NCBI RefSeq assembly: GCF_900454535.1
Contig: NZ_UGSP01000001.1
Location: 1,733,501-1,797,500, forward strand
Direction of reading: 5' to 3'
DNA from: Avibacterium avium
GTDB taxonomy: Bacteria > Pseudomonadota > Gammaproteobacteria > Enterobacterales > Pasteurellaceae
Length of the DNA stretch: 64,000 nt
Shown here piece by piece: positions 1-10,115 of the stretch (position 1 is its first letter; each line of letters opens with the position of its first letter). The position numbers and the translations under genes are program-made. The notes beneath the pieces are model-generated. The model had not been told where the DNA came from, made no database searches, and was given only the letters and a program-made list of their open reading frames with translations.

Positions 1-1466
1 GCAAACAATCGTCCAAGAAGATAAGCTGTATGATCCGTATTTTCATCTAATTCCATAGGAACTCCTTGTTTTATCAAATCTTTTCTAAATCGCCGCTGAA
101 GTACGGCTTTAACCATTGCAATTCTTAATCCTGTTATTTGCCCATCCGCTCTAAATCGCATCAGTAATTGAGATAATAAATTCATCGGATAGAGACTATC
201 AGTAAAAATAGCTCGAGCCAGCTCTCCTGCGAGTACAGGGGAAATATTTTCAGATTTACCTTTACCAGTGCGATCTAATGGCGTTGTTTGCAATAATAAA
301 CGCCAAATAGAAGGCGGAGTCTTCCAAGGGCGAGGCTTAAGTGCAAGATCCTGCCAATGCATCGCTAAATTATTGGCTAGCTCACCAAAACTGGTTTCCA
401 ACCAAAAACGAATAGAAATTCTTGAGGCATTTGGCGCTAAACCTAAAATGAAAAAACGGGTACTCGGCGCTATCCCGAGATTAATCTCTTGCAAAGGTCT
501 GCCTTTACTCATTTTTTCTAGCATATCAAAAATAGGGCTATTCTCTTGCTCATCATCAGGCGGTGTCAAAAAACCTGCAAAAAATTGTTCCGCCAGCTCC
601 GCTTGTTCAACATCTTCTGCTTCTGCCCAAAAAACGGTACTTGTATCGCCAATCATCAAATGATGATTTTTGTTGCGTAATAAATAATTTAACGCTGTGG
701 TATAAGCAAACGCAGCTTGTTCTGAAACAGGCGCATTATCACCTTGATCCTTATTAAAAGAAGTAAAGGCATCTTTATTGAAAGAAATAATTGAGCCGCC
801 CGAGCTTTGTCCGCCCTGAATACCTTTAATAGAAGGATGCAAGCGTGCAATAGGGGCTTTTTCCCCCGTAATTAAACAAATTCCTTCCGTCTTATCATTC
901 GTGGATAATAGACCTGCCCATAAATTTTGCGCTTCAACACTTTGGTGAATATATTGATTTTCACCATCTAGCTTAAATACAAGGTTGGCATCTAATATTT
1001 CAATTGGGCAAAGAGAGTCCGTAAATTTTTCAGGCTCCCAAGTTGTTAAGAATTTCACCAAGGCTTGCAAGCCTTTATCTTGGGTATCCGCTAATGCCTC
1101 TAAATGAAACTGTTTGAACGCATCGAAAGTATGACGAGAAAGCAACGCTGGCTGCACTTTCGCACTGGCTTTATCCTGATTGGCTTCCACCCCGAGCACA
1201 TAAGCCGTTTTATCCCATAAAAAGTTCGGTTTTATGCCAGATGTTCGTTTCACTGCTTGGGGAACATTGATTAACTTCGCTCTCGGCTTTTTGTCATCAG
1301 TAAAATTAGGAATGACATCAACCAACTCACCCTTTGAATTTAACACTAAGATATAGCCAATTTTTTCTTCACTGAATCCATAAGAAGGAACTTTAGGCTC
1401 ACCGGTATCACGATCCTTTTGGGCAGATAAACGCTGATAATAACGAACAAGTGATAACAAAATCAC
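1..1466 (-). CDS. cas8c: Cas8c/Csd1, type I-C Cascade large subunit (3' end outside window)
   Basis: Large subunit of the type I-C effector complex, the protein expected to recognise the PAM. The minus strand is open from a GTG at 1466 to the window edge (488 codons seen), so the C-terminus is missing. The N-terminus begins ILLSLVRYYQRLSAQ, typical of Csd1, and the later segment GIQGGQSSGGSIISFNKDAFTSF with the following NAPVSEQAAFAYTTALNYLL is a Csd1 hallmark. The GTG overlaps the cas5c stop by four bases (GTGA), indicating coupled translation. It is the third gene of the operon after cas3 and cas5c; cas7 would be expected next, beyond position 1. Family call is firm; the full length cannot be judged. 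Confidence 0.93.
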   Translation of the reverse strand, partial: MILLSLVRYYQRLSAQKDRDTGEPKVPSYGFSEEKIGYILVLNSKGELVDVIPNFTDDKKPRAKLINVPQAVKRTSGIKPNFLWDKTAYVLGVEANQDKASAKVQPALLSRHTFDAFKQFHLEALADTQDKGLQALVKFLTTWEPEKFTDSLCPIEILDANLVFKLDGENQYIHQSVEAQNLWAGLLSTNDKTEGICLITGEKAPIARLHPSIKGIQGGQSSGGSIISFNKDAFTSFNKDQGDNAPVSEQAAFAYTTALNYLLRNKNHHLMIGDTSTVFWAEAEDVEQAELAEQFFAGFLTPPDDEQENSPIFDMLEKMSKGRPLQEINLGIAPSTRFFILGLAPNASRISIRFWLETSFGELANNLAMHWQDLALKPRPWKTPPSIWRLLLQTTPLDRTGKGKSENISPVLAGELARAIFTDSLYPMNLLSQLLMRFRADGQITGLRIAMVKAVLQRRFRKDLIKQGVPMELDENTDHTAYLLGRLF

Positions 1467-2140
1467 GATACCACCTCCTCGGCCATAAAAGGCGGCACCG
1501 TAATAATGCCATCTTGCATTTTGGCTCTAAAAAAGTGCGGTGTATTTTTATTCTGAAAATCAATATCGTGCAACATCCAACCTAAATCACGCTGACGATC
1601 ATTTTCATCTAACAAACATTCTGGTAACGCCTCATCTTCATTAATAAAGGCAAATTCAGCAGGAAACTCCCTCACTCCCATACAAGGTTGTTGGAAGCAT
1701 TGTCCTTTCATCGCTCGTCGTTTAAACATCTCTAAATGCTTGGTTAAATTATCACCTTCACCTGCTTTATCCGTCATTACAATATGGGCTTCAATAACAT
1801 AAGCGACATTTTTTAATACAGTAGCAGCACGTTGTTGACGATCTTCTTCTATGATAGTATAAAGTCCTTCAACACTGTTACGCTTCATTGCCCCACTTAC
1901 TCTAGTGGCTGGCAGCTTACTCCCCAATTCATTTCTGCGAATAGATTCAAACTGGATAGGCTTCAGCACATAGATCTTATCTATTACCCAATTTATCGCG
2001 GGCTTCCAATGGATCGCTGATAATATCCCCCGCGCAGCTGAAGGGGTTATCACGTCATAAGAGACCCGTTCCACCTTCATTTCTGGGCGGGTGAAACAGG
2101 CATAGTCCCCCCAAATATGTAATCTCACTTTATTCTTCAT
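1463..2140 (-). CDS. cas5c: Cas5c (Cas5d), type I-C Cascade subunit
   Basis: 225-residue Cas5 of subtype I-C. In this subtype Cas5 replaces Cas6: it cuts pre-crRNA and holds the 5' handle. The N-terminal segment LHIWGDYACFTRPEMKVERVSY and the following ITPSAARGILSAIHWKP match the family's RAMP fold and its conserved TPSAARG-(I/L)-L motif; the C-terminus has LGWMLHDIDF, also typical. It starts 38 bases after cas3 and overlaps cas8c by four bases. A DNA uptake sequence lies in the gene near 1532, so the locus has probably been resident for some time. I did not assign individual catalytic residues. Confidence 0.95.
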   Translation of the reverse strand: MKNKVRLHIWGDYACFTRPEMKVERVSYDVITPSAARGILSAIHWKPAINWVIDKIYVLKPIQFESIRRNELGSKLPATRVSGAMKRNSVEGLYTIIEEDRQQRAATVLKNVAYVIEAHIVMTDKAGEGDNLTKHLEMFKRRAMKGQCFQQPCMGVREFPAEFAFINEDEALPECLLDENDRQRDLGWMLHDIDFQNKNTPHFFRAKMQDGIITVPPFMAEEVVS

Positions 2141-2178
2141 TCACTACTCCATTTATTCTATGGTTATGCTATGGCGAC

Positions 2179-4398
2179 TTACCAAGCACAATTTTCCGCA
2201 GCAATAAATTCTGGCGTATCCCAATTTAATCCAGAATGTTCGCTATATAAATCCCGATTAATCAAATAATAAAATTGTTCACCAAAACGTTCTCTATTGA
2301 TTAAGTCAACCGCACCACGCTGATAAAGTGCGGTCAAAATTTTCTCAGAAATTTGGATCGTATAGGGTTGCAACTTGCGTAAAATCCCCCCAATTTGCTC
2401 GGCATTTTGCAGGCTATCGATAAGTTTTTCGGCCTCTTCATTAAAAGGAATAATCAAAGGCACAAGATGGCTTTGAATCATTTGAAATTTCTTCGCCATA
2501 GTTTCAAAAGGGAAATTTAGCCTTGCATTATGGCAATCTGCTAAAATGCCTGCTTTATCGAGTTCACTCCCCTTTGAAGCATAAACCTGCTTGAAATAAT
2601 TTAAAATAGCATCTGGTGCCAGTAAATCGGATTGATGCGAGCGCACAACTGAGCGCATACAGGCCGAAAGTACGTTTAATTCCGCCGGCGGCTTCCACTG
2701 CTCTTCTGGCTTAAAAATAAAAACTAAACTTTCGCTCTGCGCCCGTTTACCCTCGCGATTACAACGTCCTGCGGCTTGAGCAACAGAATCTAAGCCTGCT
2801 TCCGCACGCATTACCAGCGGAAAATCGACATCCACACCAGCCTCTATTAAGGATGTGGAAATCACCCGACAAGGTTTGCCTTCTTTCAAGCAATGACGAA
2901 TCTCATCAAGTATTTGCGTACGGTGTTTAGCACACATCAAGGTGGAAAGATGAAAACATCCCTCCAAGGATTTCGCTAAATGATACAAATGCTGCGCATG
3001 CTTGCGATTATTGACAATAATCAGAATTTGTGGATTTTCAGTTAAATAATTGAGTACAGACTCATCTTTTTGTTCACCAATATGCTGTACAGTGGTACGC
3101 GCCAATCGTTCAAATAATTGCTCAGGATTTGGTGCAATTTCGCGTAAATTCTCAAAGCCTTTATAGAAACCGTGTTGCTGATGAATCGCAGGTTGAGTCG
3201 CGGTACACATTACCACCGAACAGCGATAATTACGCGCAAGTTCATCAATGGCAGCCATAATCGGACGTAATAAATTGAGCGGTAACATTTGTGCTTCATC
3301 TAAAATAATCACACTTCCCGTAATATTATGTAACTTACGGCAACGAGATGAACGATTTGCAAATAAAGATTCAAAAAATTGCACCGCTGTGGTTACCACA
3401 ACAGGCATATCCCAATTTTCAGAAGCTAAGCGCAATTTATCTTTGCTATTTTTATCCGCCAATTTTCCATCATCAAAGGTACTATGATGCTCTAACACCG
3501 CTTTCTCACCAAGCTCGCCAAATGCTTGGCGAAATTGTGCAGCATTTTGCTCAATAATACTCGTAAAAGGAATCACATAAATAATACGGCGAAGTTGGTG
3601 AATCTTAGCGTGCTCAAGAGCAAATGCCATTGAGGTAAAAGTCTTTCCACCACCAGTTGGCACGGTTAAAGTAAAAAGTCCAGGTGGTAGTGCGGCTTGC
3701 TGTACCGCATAATCAAAAATCTGACTACGCAGTTGATTCAGCGAAGAAGCTTTCTGATTAGCTGAAGATTGTCTAAATTTTGACTGAATAAATTGATTGA
3801 AACGATGCTGTAAGGTAATAAGATCAGGATAATTACCCCGCTCAACGGAAACATTTTGCCCTTTGGCATAAAAAGCTTCTGTTTCTAAAAAATCCGCATC
3901 GACCAAACAAGAATAAAGCATTCGGGTAAAAAAAGACAAAGAGAAAAATTGCTCTGTTTTTGATGGTGTGATAGCAGGAAAAGAAAGTTTATCGGCTAAC
4001 GGAATTTCATCTTGCCAAGCTTTATCTAAAGCAGGAATGATATTTTCTAAGCGCTGAGCTAAGGTTGTTAGCTCCCCTTCTCGCGAACCATTCGCTAACC
4101 CAGCGTGATGCCCTGCAATACAAAATGCCATCAGCCAACCGAGTTGAGGGTATTTTTCTACGGCTAATTTTGCCCCTGCAGTTGAATGATCAACCCGCGG
4201 TCCACCACGCAAACGCGCTTGATATGGCTCACTATACTTACCAAAATCGTGTAGCAATCCCATATGATATGCAATCTCTTGAGCGCCAAAATATTGCGCA
4301 AAATCAGCTGCCATTTTCGCAACATTGATTAAATGATCACTTAACAACTGCCAATCTTTCTCTGTCGGATCTTCTGTTGAATGTGCGAAAAAAACCAT
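2179..4398 (-). CDS. cas3: Cas3, CRISPR-associated HD nuclease-helicase
   Basis: 739-residue Cas3, the enzyme that unwinds and degrades target DNA once Cascade has bound. The HD nuclease domain is N-terminal (about 15-200) with H22, H50-D51 in LLHDFGK, H71 and H97-H98 in AGHHAG. The SF2 helicase has Walker A VPTGGGKT (about 246-253), DEAQ in place of DEAH (367-370), and downstream motifs including STSLIEAGVDVDFP and QAAGRCNREG, which is motif VI. Both halves look intact, so the protein should be active. First gene of the operon. The upstream bases give only a weak ribosome site, but an in-frame alternative start would cut into the HD domain. Confidence 0.96.
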   Translation of the reverse strand: MVFFAHSTEDPTEKDWQLLSDHLINVAKMAADFAQYFGAQEIAYHMGLLHDFGKYSEPYQARLRGGPRVDHSTAGAKLAVEKYPQLGWLMAFCIAGHHAGLANGSREGELTTLAQRLENIIPALDKAWQDEIPLADKLSFPAITPSKTEQFFSLSFFTRMLYSCLVDADFLETEAFYAKGQNVSVERGNYPDLITLQHRFNQFIQSKFRQSSANQKASSLNQLRSQIFDYAVQQAALPPGLFTLTVPTGGGKTFTSMAFALEHAKIHQLRRIIYVIPFTSIIEQNAAQFRQAFGELGEKAVLEHHSTFDDGKLADKNSKDKLRLASENWDMPVVVTTAVQFFESLFANRSSRCRKLHNITGSVIILDEAQMLPLNLLRPIMAAIDELARNYRCSVVMCTATQPAIHQQHGFYKGFENLREIAPNPEQLFERLARTTVQHIGEQKDESVLNYLTENPQILIIVNNRKHAQHLYHLAKSLEGCFHLSTLMCAKHRTQILDEIRHCLKEGKPCRVISTSLIEAGVDVDFPLVMRAEAGLDSVAQAAGRCNREGKRAQSESLVFIFKPEEQWKPPAELNVLSACMRSVVRSHQSDLLAPDAILNYFKQVYASKGSELDKAGILADCHNARLNFPFETMAKKFQMIQSHLVPLIIPFNEEAEKLIDSLQNAEQIGGILRKLQPYTIQISEKILTALYQRGAVDLINRERFGEQFYYLINRDLYSEHSGLNWDTPEFIAAENCAW

Positions 4399-4427
4399 AC
4401 ACGCTACCGCTTTAAATGCTCATCATT

Positions 4428-4495
4428 AGGCGGAAGTATATAAAAATCCCCTTATCTTTCAATCAGTAAAACAAAATTTTGTGATACATTTCACA
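4428..4495 (-). promoter_or_regulatory. CRP-dependent promoter of the cas operon
   Basis: On the minus strand there is TTGAAA (plus 4457-4462), a 16-base spacer and TATACT (4435-4440), giving a start near 4428 and a leader of about 30 bases before cas3. Upstream lies TGTGATACATTTCACA (4480-4495), which matches the CRP consensus TGTGA-N6-TCACA at every fixed base. Its centre is about 60 bases before the inferred start, the classic class I distance. Regulation by cAMP-CRP is inferred. Confidence 0.75.
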
Positions 4496-4564
4496 TTGTT
4501 TTTGGAAGTGCTTAAGAGAAACTTAGTAAATTTCTTCCTAAACTTACTATCGATAATTCAAAAT

Positions 4565-4602
4565 AAAAAAATCTGCACGCATTTCTTTGTGCAGATTTTT
4601 TA
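4565..4602 (-). terminator. Terminator of dapD
   Basis: Inverted repeat AAAAATCTGCAC / GTGCAGATTTTT flanked by A and T runs. It lies just beyond the dapD stop and ends that minus-strand transcript; the A/T tracts would let it work in either direction. Confidence 0.8.
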
Positions 4603-4623
4603 TTGTTTGATTATGAATACTAA

Positions 4624-5451
4624 TTATTCTTCAATGCTACGCAATAATTCGTTGATGCCTACTTTACCTAAGGTCTTGGCATCAACTTTTTTCACGATAA
4701 CGGCGCAGTATAGGCTGTATTTGCCGTCTTTTGATGGAAGGCTGCCCGATACAACCACTGAGCCTGCTGGTACACGGCCGTAGTGGATTTCGCCAGTTTC
4801 ACGATCATAGATTTTGGTGGATTGGCCGATGAATACGCCCATTGAGATTACACAGCCATCTTCTACGATAACACCTTCAACCACTTCAGAACGTGCGCCG
4901 ATAAAGCAGTTGTCGCCGATAATGGTTGGGTTAGCTTGTAATGGCTCTAATACACCACCGATACCAACACCGCCTGAAAGGTGAACATTTTTACCGATTT
5001 GCGCGCAAGAACCAACGGTTGCCCAAGTATCCACCATTGTGCCTTCGCCAACGTAAGCACCAATATTTACATAAGATGGCATTAATACGGCATTTTTCGC
5101 GATGTATGCACCTTTACGCACGGTCGCTGAAGGCACAACACGGAAACCTTCTTGTTGGAAACGTGCTTCGTCATAATCTGCAAATTTAAGGGCTACTTTG
5201 TCGTAATATTTGGTTTCTGCGCCGTCAATCACTTGGTTGTCATTAATACGGAAAGAAAGCAATACTGCTTTTTTCAACCATTGGTGAGTTACCCATTCAC
5301 CATCAATTTTTTCTGCTACACGGTATTTGCCGCTGTCTAAACCTTCGATCACTTCTTCGATCGCTGCACGTGTTTGCGCATCTACTGTTTTAGGGGTAAT
5401 TTCAGCACGACGTTCAAATGCCGCTTCAATGATATTTTGTAAATTTGACAT
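4624..5451 (-). CDS. dapD: Tetrahydrodipicolinate N-succinyltransferase
   Basis: 275-residue DapD, which transfers succinyl from succinyl-CoA to tetrahydrodipicolinate in the succinylase route to lysine and meso-diaminopimelate (cell wall). The N-terminus [15 protein letters not shown] is the family start. The middle and C-terminal half form a left-handed parallel beta helix of hexapeptide repeats ([35 protein letters not shown], about 130-165), followed by the acyl-transferase C-cap. I chose ATG 5451 over the start six codons upstream because it gives the canonical N-terminus and has AGGA at good spacing. It is transcribed alone, with its own terminator downstream. Confidence 0.97.
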   Translation of the reverse strand: MSNLQNIIEAAFERRAEITPKTVDAQTRAAIEEVIEGLDSGKYRVAEKIDGEWVTHQWLKKAVLLSFRINDNQVIDGAETKYYDKVALKFADYDEARFQQEGFRVVPSATVRKGAYIAKNAVLMPSYVNIGAYVGEGTMVDTWATVGSCAQIGKNVHLSGGVGIGGVLEPLQANPTIIGDNCFIGARSEVVEGVIVEDGCVISMGVFIGQSTKIYDRETGEIHYGRVPAGSVVVSGSLPSKDGKYSLYCAVIVKKVDAKTLGKVGINELLRSIEE

Positions 5452-5574
5452 ATTTTGTTTCCTATTCAAATGAAATAAAAATTTAAAGGGTTATTTTTAC
5501 CATATTTCCGCTCAAAACTCACCTGTTATCTGAAATTTCTTTCTATTTCAGGCGGATAAAAACCCATAAAAAAA

Positions 5575-6609
<1,035 letters not shown>

Positions 6610-7632
6610 TTAAGCTTTTTTGTAACGTTTATTCATATCCGCATAACGTTTCACCGCACGACGGATTTGCCCAGTTTTGGCGCGTCTGCGTTGTTTGGTG
6701 ACGTCTAATTTGCTTTGGGTTTCTGGCTCAAGCCCCACCAATTCGCGCAGATAATTCACATTGGTGAGATCCATTTCTTCCCAACCACCGCGCGGTAAGG
6801 TTTTCATTAATTTGATATTGCCGTAACGAATGCGGATCAAACGGCTGACTTGAATGCCTTGCGATTCCCATAAGCGGCGAACTTCACGGTTACGCCCCTC
6901 CATTAGGGTAACGTCAAACCATTGGTTCATTCCTTGTCCGCCCATTGGCTTGATGGCTTTGAAATTGGCTGGCCCATCTTCTAACTGTACGCCTTTGCGT
7001 AAACGGGCGATCATTGCTTCGTCCACCTGACCAAAAACACGCACGGAATACTCACGTTCCACTTCACGGCTTGGGTGCATTAAGCGGTTTGCTAATTCGC
7101 CGTCTGTGGTAAACAGCAATAAGCCAGAGGTGTTAATATCCAAGCGCCCTACCGCAATCCAACGTGATCCAGTTAAGCGCGGCAAGCGATCAAATACGGT
7201 GGCGCGCCCTTCTGGATCGTGGCGGGTACAGAGTTCCCCTTCAGGTTTGTAATACATCAACACGCGACACACTTCCTTTTGCGCTTGTTGTAAATTCACA
7301 ACGTGCCCGTCAATGCGGATCTTTAAATTCGCATTCACCACAACACGATCACCCAGTGTTGCCATTTTGCCGTTTACGCTCACTCGGTTGGCGGCGATCA
7401 TCGCTTCAATTTCACGGCGAGATCCTTGCCCTGCGCGTGCTAACACTTTTTGTAATTTTTCCCCTTCCACTTTATGGGTCGCAGAAAGTGCGGTCTTTTT
7501 TACCGCACTTTTTTCTTTGCTTTCTGCATTTGATGCGAAAGGCTTGTCTGTACGTTTTTTTTCCGTGTTATTTTTTTCAGCAAAACGCATTCCCTTGGTG
7601 GCATTGCGTTGTGAATAAGATGTTGTTTTCAT
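6610..7632 (-). CDS. rluB: 23S rRNA pseudouridine(2605) synthase RluB
   Basis: 340-residue RsuA/RluB family enzyme that makes pseudouridine at 23S rRNA position 2605 (E. coli numbering). A lysine-rich N-terminal extension (1-55) precedes an S4 RNA-binding domain (about 56-104, [22 protein letters not shown]), then the catalytic domain with [12 protein letters not shown], where D165 is the catalytic aspartate, and [12 protein letters not shown] near 245. A basic tail (310-340) ends in KRYKKA. The extension contains an inverted pair of uptake sequences encoding [11 protein letters not shown]. RluB and RluE/RluF are close paralogues; the yciO neighbour, also next to rluB in E. coli, supports RluB. 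Confidence 0.92.
   Translation of the reverse strand: MKTTSYSQRNATKGMRFAEKNNTEKKRTDKPFASNAESKEKSAVKKTALSATHKVEGEKLQKVLARAGQGSRREIEAMIAANRVSVNGKMATLGDRVVVNANLKIRIDGHVVNLQQAQKEVCRVLMYYKPEGELCTRHDPEGRATVFDRLPRLTGSRWIAVGRLDINTSGLLLFTTDGELANRLMHPSREVEREYSVRVFGQVDEAMIARLRKGVQLEDGPANFKAIKPMGGQGMNQWFDVTLMEGRNREVRRLWESQGIQVSRLIRIRYGNIKLMKTLPRGGWEEMDLTNVNYLRELVGLEPETQSKLDVTKQRRRAKTGQIRRAVKRYADMNKRYKKA
7486..7510. repeat. Inverted pair of DNA uptake sequences inside rluB
   Basis: AAGTGCGGT at 7486-7494 and ACCGCACTT at 7502-7510, seven bases apart, with T runs on both sides. Such pairs normally serve as intergenic terminators in this clade; here the pair lies in the coding region for the N-terminal extension of RluB. 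Confidence 0.9.
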
Positions 7633-7676
7633 ATTTCCTCTTGTCGCTTTCCCAAGCGTCTAACAGTTTGAAAAGA

Positions 7677-8300
7677 TTAAATAAATGGCGTGGTTGAACC
7701 GCTGCCCTCACGCAAAATTACAGGCGTGTTGTCGGTTAAATCCACCACGGTTGTTGGCTCTTGTCCTAAATAGCCACCGTTAATAATTAAATCCACTTGA
7801 TGTTCTAAACGATCGCGAATTTCCTCTGGATCAGATTGCGTGATAAATTCTTCCCCCGGCAACATCAAAGAGCAAGATAAAATCGGCTCCCCTAAGGCAT
7901 TTAGTAAGGCCAACGCAATTTGATTATCTGGCACGCGCAAGCCAATCGTTTTGCGTTTTGATGTCATCAAACGGCGTGGCACTTCTTTGGTGGCTGTGAG
8001 AATAAAGGTGTAACGCCCCGGTGTGTTATTTTTAATCAGTCGATACGCCATATTGTTCACCGTGGCATAGGTTGAAAGTTCTGATAAATCGCTACACACA
8101 AGGGTGAAATTATGATTTTCTGGCAATTGGCGAATTTGCACAATGCGATCCATTGCGTGCTTATCGCCGAGCATACAACCCAAGGCATAACCTGAATCCG
8201 TTGGGTAAACAATCACCCCACCTTGTTTCAAAATATCCACCGCTTGATTAATCAAACGCGGCTGCGGATTTTCTGGATGTATATAAAAAAATTGGCTCAT
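7677..8300 (-). CDS. yciO: YciO, Sua5/YrdC-family protein
   Basis: 207-residue YrdC-domain protein. Relatives TsaC and Sua5 make threonylcarbamoyl-adenylate for t6A tRNA modification; YciO is a paralogue whose role is less certain. The ATP/threonine-binding core is visible: GGVIVYPTDSGYALGCMLGD (about 27-46), then IVQIRQLPENHNFTLVC in place of the K-R-P signature, and RVPDN near 123. The length fits YciO rather than TsaC (about 185) or Sua5 (about 350). It lies 44 bases upstream of rluB on the same strand, the same pairing as in E. coli, so the two are probably cotranscribed. Confidence 0.88.
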   Translation of the reverse strand: MSQFFYIHPENPQPRLINQAVDILKQGGVIVYPTDSGYALGCMLGDKHAMDRIVQIRQLPENHNFTLVCSDLSELSTYATVNNMAYRLIKNNTPGRYTFILTATKEVPRRLMTSKRKTIGLRVPDNQIALALLNALGEPILSCSLMLPGEEFITQSDPEEIRDRLEHQVDLIINGGYLGQEPTTVVDLTDNTPVILREGSGSTTPFI

Positions 8301-8412
8301 AACCTTTATCCTGTCATCATTAACTTGGGCATTATACCGAAATTCCCCGTTGATTATAGGGTTAGGGGAAAATAAATTTGTACTGATGATTGATTTTTCA
8401 TTATTCTCGCTA

Positions 8413-8441
8413 TTGTAGTGATCTTATCCTTTTGCTACTAT
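8413..8441 (+). promoter_or_regulatory. Promoter of the first toxin-antitoxin operon
   Basis: TTGTAG (8413-8418), a 17-base spacer, TACTAT (8436-8441). It gives a start near 8448 and a short leader before the toxin ATG at 8469. Confidence 0.55.
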
Positions 8442-8468
8442 AACGCTAAAGATGACAGGAAGTTTTTA

Positions 8469-8852
8469 ATGCGAATATTCAAGACAAAAGCATTTCATAA
8501 ATTTGCCCTAAAACACGCCATCAGCGATGCGTTGTTAGTTGAAGCCATCTTGCGGGCGGAACAAGGATTGATTGACGCCGATCTTGGCAGTAATATTATC
8601 AAGCAACGCATAGCAAGAGCAGGACAAGGGCGAAGCGGTGGTTTTCGATCGTTTATTTTCTATCGAATTAATGAAAATCACTATTTTGTTGCAGGGATTA
8701 GCAAAAATACACAAGACAACATTTCAGCACAAGAATTAGTTGCCTTGAAAGCATTGGAAAAAGAATACGCTGAATTGATGCCAGAACAAATTGAGGCTCA
8801 AATAAAAAATGGCGTCTTCATTGAAATATTATGGGAGAGAAAAAATGAGTGA
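8469..8852 (+). CDS. RelE/ParE-superfamily toxin of a type II module
   Basis: 127 residues. MRIFKTKAFHKFALKHAISDALLVEAILRAE, then GLIDADLGSNIIKQRIARAGQGRSGGFRSFIFYRI and FVAGISKNTQDNIS, is the pattern of RelE-like toxins of the COG4737 type. Members of the superfamily either cut mRNA on the ribosome or poison gyrase; I cannot tell which applies. I chose ATG 8469, preceded by AGGA, over an upstream alternative because the product then begins as in relatives. The gene overlaps the antitoxin gene by eight bases, and the toxin comes first, as in higBA-type operons. Confidence 0.85.
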   Translation: MRIFKTKAFHKFALKHAISDALLVEAILRAEQGLIDADLGSNIIKQRIARAGQGRSGGFRSFIFYRINENHYFVAGISKNTQDNISAQELVALKALEKEYAELMPEQIEAQIKNGVFIEILWERKNE

Positions 8853-9147
8853 ACTACTTGCAATGATCCACGAAAATGCTTCGGATCTATACGAAGCAGG
8901 ATTAATGGATAAAAAAACAATGAAAAAATTTGATGAACTCTGTTTAACACCTGTTTCACCTTTCACCCCTGAAGAAATCAAAGCCATTCGTGAAAAAGAA
9001 CAGGTTTCTCAAACTGTTTTTGCCCATTATCTCAATGTGAGCAAAAATATGATTTCAGAATGGGAAAGAGGGGTAAAAAAACCCAGTGGTGCAGCGCTTA
9101 AATTGTTGAATTTAGTACAACGCCGCGGTATTGAAATTCTCGCTTAA
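8845..9147 (+). CDS. XRE-family antitoxin paired with the upstream toxin
   Basis: 100 residues (MSELLAMIHENASDLYEAGLMDKKTM to RRGIEILA). The C-terminal half is a helix-turn-helix of the Cro/CI type (about 44-95): EEIKAIREKEQVSQTVFAHYL, then NVSKNMISEWERGVKKPSG. The N-terminal part probably binds the toxin. GGGAGAG just before ATG 8845 decides the start; the upstream in-frame start would lie well inside the toxin gene. Such antitoxins usually repress their own operon together with the toxin. A strong terminator follows. Confidence 0.87.
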   Translation: MSELLAMIHENASDLYEAGLMDKKTMKKFDELCLTPVSPFTPEEIKAIREKEQVSQTVFAHYLNVSKNMISEWERGVKKPSGAALKLLNLVQRRGIEILA

Positions 9148-9151
9148 CTCA

Positions 9152-9187
9152 AAAACGCTTTATCAAAAGATAAAGCGTTTTCTTTTT
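9152..9187 (+). terminator. Terminator of the toxin-antitoxin operon
   Basis: AAAACGCTTTATC / GATAAAGCGTTTT, a 13-bp stem with an AAAA loop followed by TCTTTTT. It sits between convergent genes and may also stop rsmI transcripts. Confidence 0.88.
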
Positions 9188-9197
9188 ATGATAAAAC

Positions 9198-10040
9198 CTA
9201 CAAATTCTCCAACCCAAACTGATACAACGCATTTTTCTTATAGCCATAAAGCTCTGCGACAATCGCGGCGGCTTTTTTGAGTGGAAGTTCTTTGGCGATA
9301 AGAGTTAGGGCTTTAATGGCCTCGGGGGAAAAACTTTCTTCTTCGCTGTTTACATTGCCTTCTACAATCAACACCATTTCGCCTTTGCTGCGGTTTGGAT
9401 CTTCGCTCACCCACTGGCGTAATGCGCCGACTTCATCACCGTGAATGGTTTCCCAAGTTTTGCTCAGCTCGCGTGCTAGCACCACATAACGCTGAGCGCC
9501 GAATACCTTTTCCATATCCGCAAGGCAATCTAAAATGCGGTGGGTGGATTCATAGAAAATCAAAGTGCGGTCTTCTTTGGCGAGATTTTCCAATTTATCG
9601 CAACGAGCTTTGGATTTAGCAGGCAGAAAACCTTCAAAACAAAAACGATCGGAAGCAATGCCTGAGGCGCAAAGCCCTGCTATTGCGGCACAAGCCCCCG
9701 GAATTGGCACTATTTTAATCCCAGCTTGGCGACATTTTCTCACCAGATGAAAGCCCGGATCACTAATCAGTGGCGTACCTGCATCTGAAACTAAGGCGAT
9801 CGTTGTACCTTGCAATAGTTTTTCGCACAGAATATCGGCTTTTTGTTGCTCATTATGATCGTGCAAGGCAAAAAAAGGCTTTTTAATGCCGTAATGACTC
9901 AGCAATAAACCACTATGGCGCGTATCTTCTGCAGCGACTAAATCCACTTGTTCCAACACTTGTAATGCGCGTTGGCTAATGTCTTGCAAATTGCCAATGG
10001 GTGTTGCCACGATATATAAAATTCCAGTTAAATTGTCCAT
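9198..10040 (-). CDS. rsmI: 16S rRNA 2'-O-methyltransferase RsmI
   Basis: 280-residue tetrapyrrole-methylase-fold enzyme that methylates the ribose of C1402 in 16S rRNA. Motifs: [15 protein letters not shown] at the N-terminus, [11 protein letters not shown] (37-47), [15 protein letters not shown] (about 82-96) and [16 protein letters not shown], all diagnostic. The C-terminal segment (about 240-280) is the short helical RsmI tail. It is divergent from lpoA, with about 75 bases between the two start codons. The same rsmI/lpoA divergence is seen in E. coli (yraL/yraM). Confidence 0.95.
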   Translation of the reverse strand: MDNLTGILYIVATPIGNLQDISQRALQVLEQVDLVAAEDTRHSGLLLSHYGIKKPFFALHDHNEQQKADILCEKLLQGTTIALVSDAGTPLISDPGFHLVRKCRQAGIKIVPIPGACAAIAGLCASGIASDRFCFEGFLPAKSKARCDKLENLAKEDRTLIFYESTHRILDCLADMEKVFGAQRYVVLARELSKTWETIHGDEVGALRQWVSEDPNRSKGEMVLIVEGNVNSEEESFSPEAIKALTLIAKELPLKKAAAIVAELYGYKKNALYQFGLENL

Positions 10041-10115
10041 TTTTACTTCTTTTATTTGATTTTAATTATTGAGATAAGTAAGATCCCCGAGATTGTTTTC
10101 AACAACGGAGTAATT

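Noticed and set aside
268..663. Plus-strand open frames in the first 1.5 kb
   Set aside because: They lie antisense to cas8c, which is open across the whole stretch with a recognisable Csd1 sequence.
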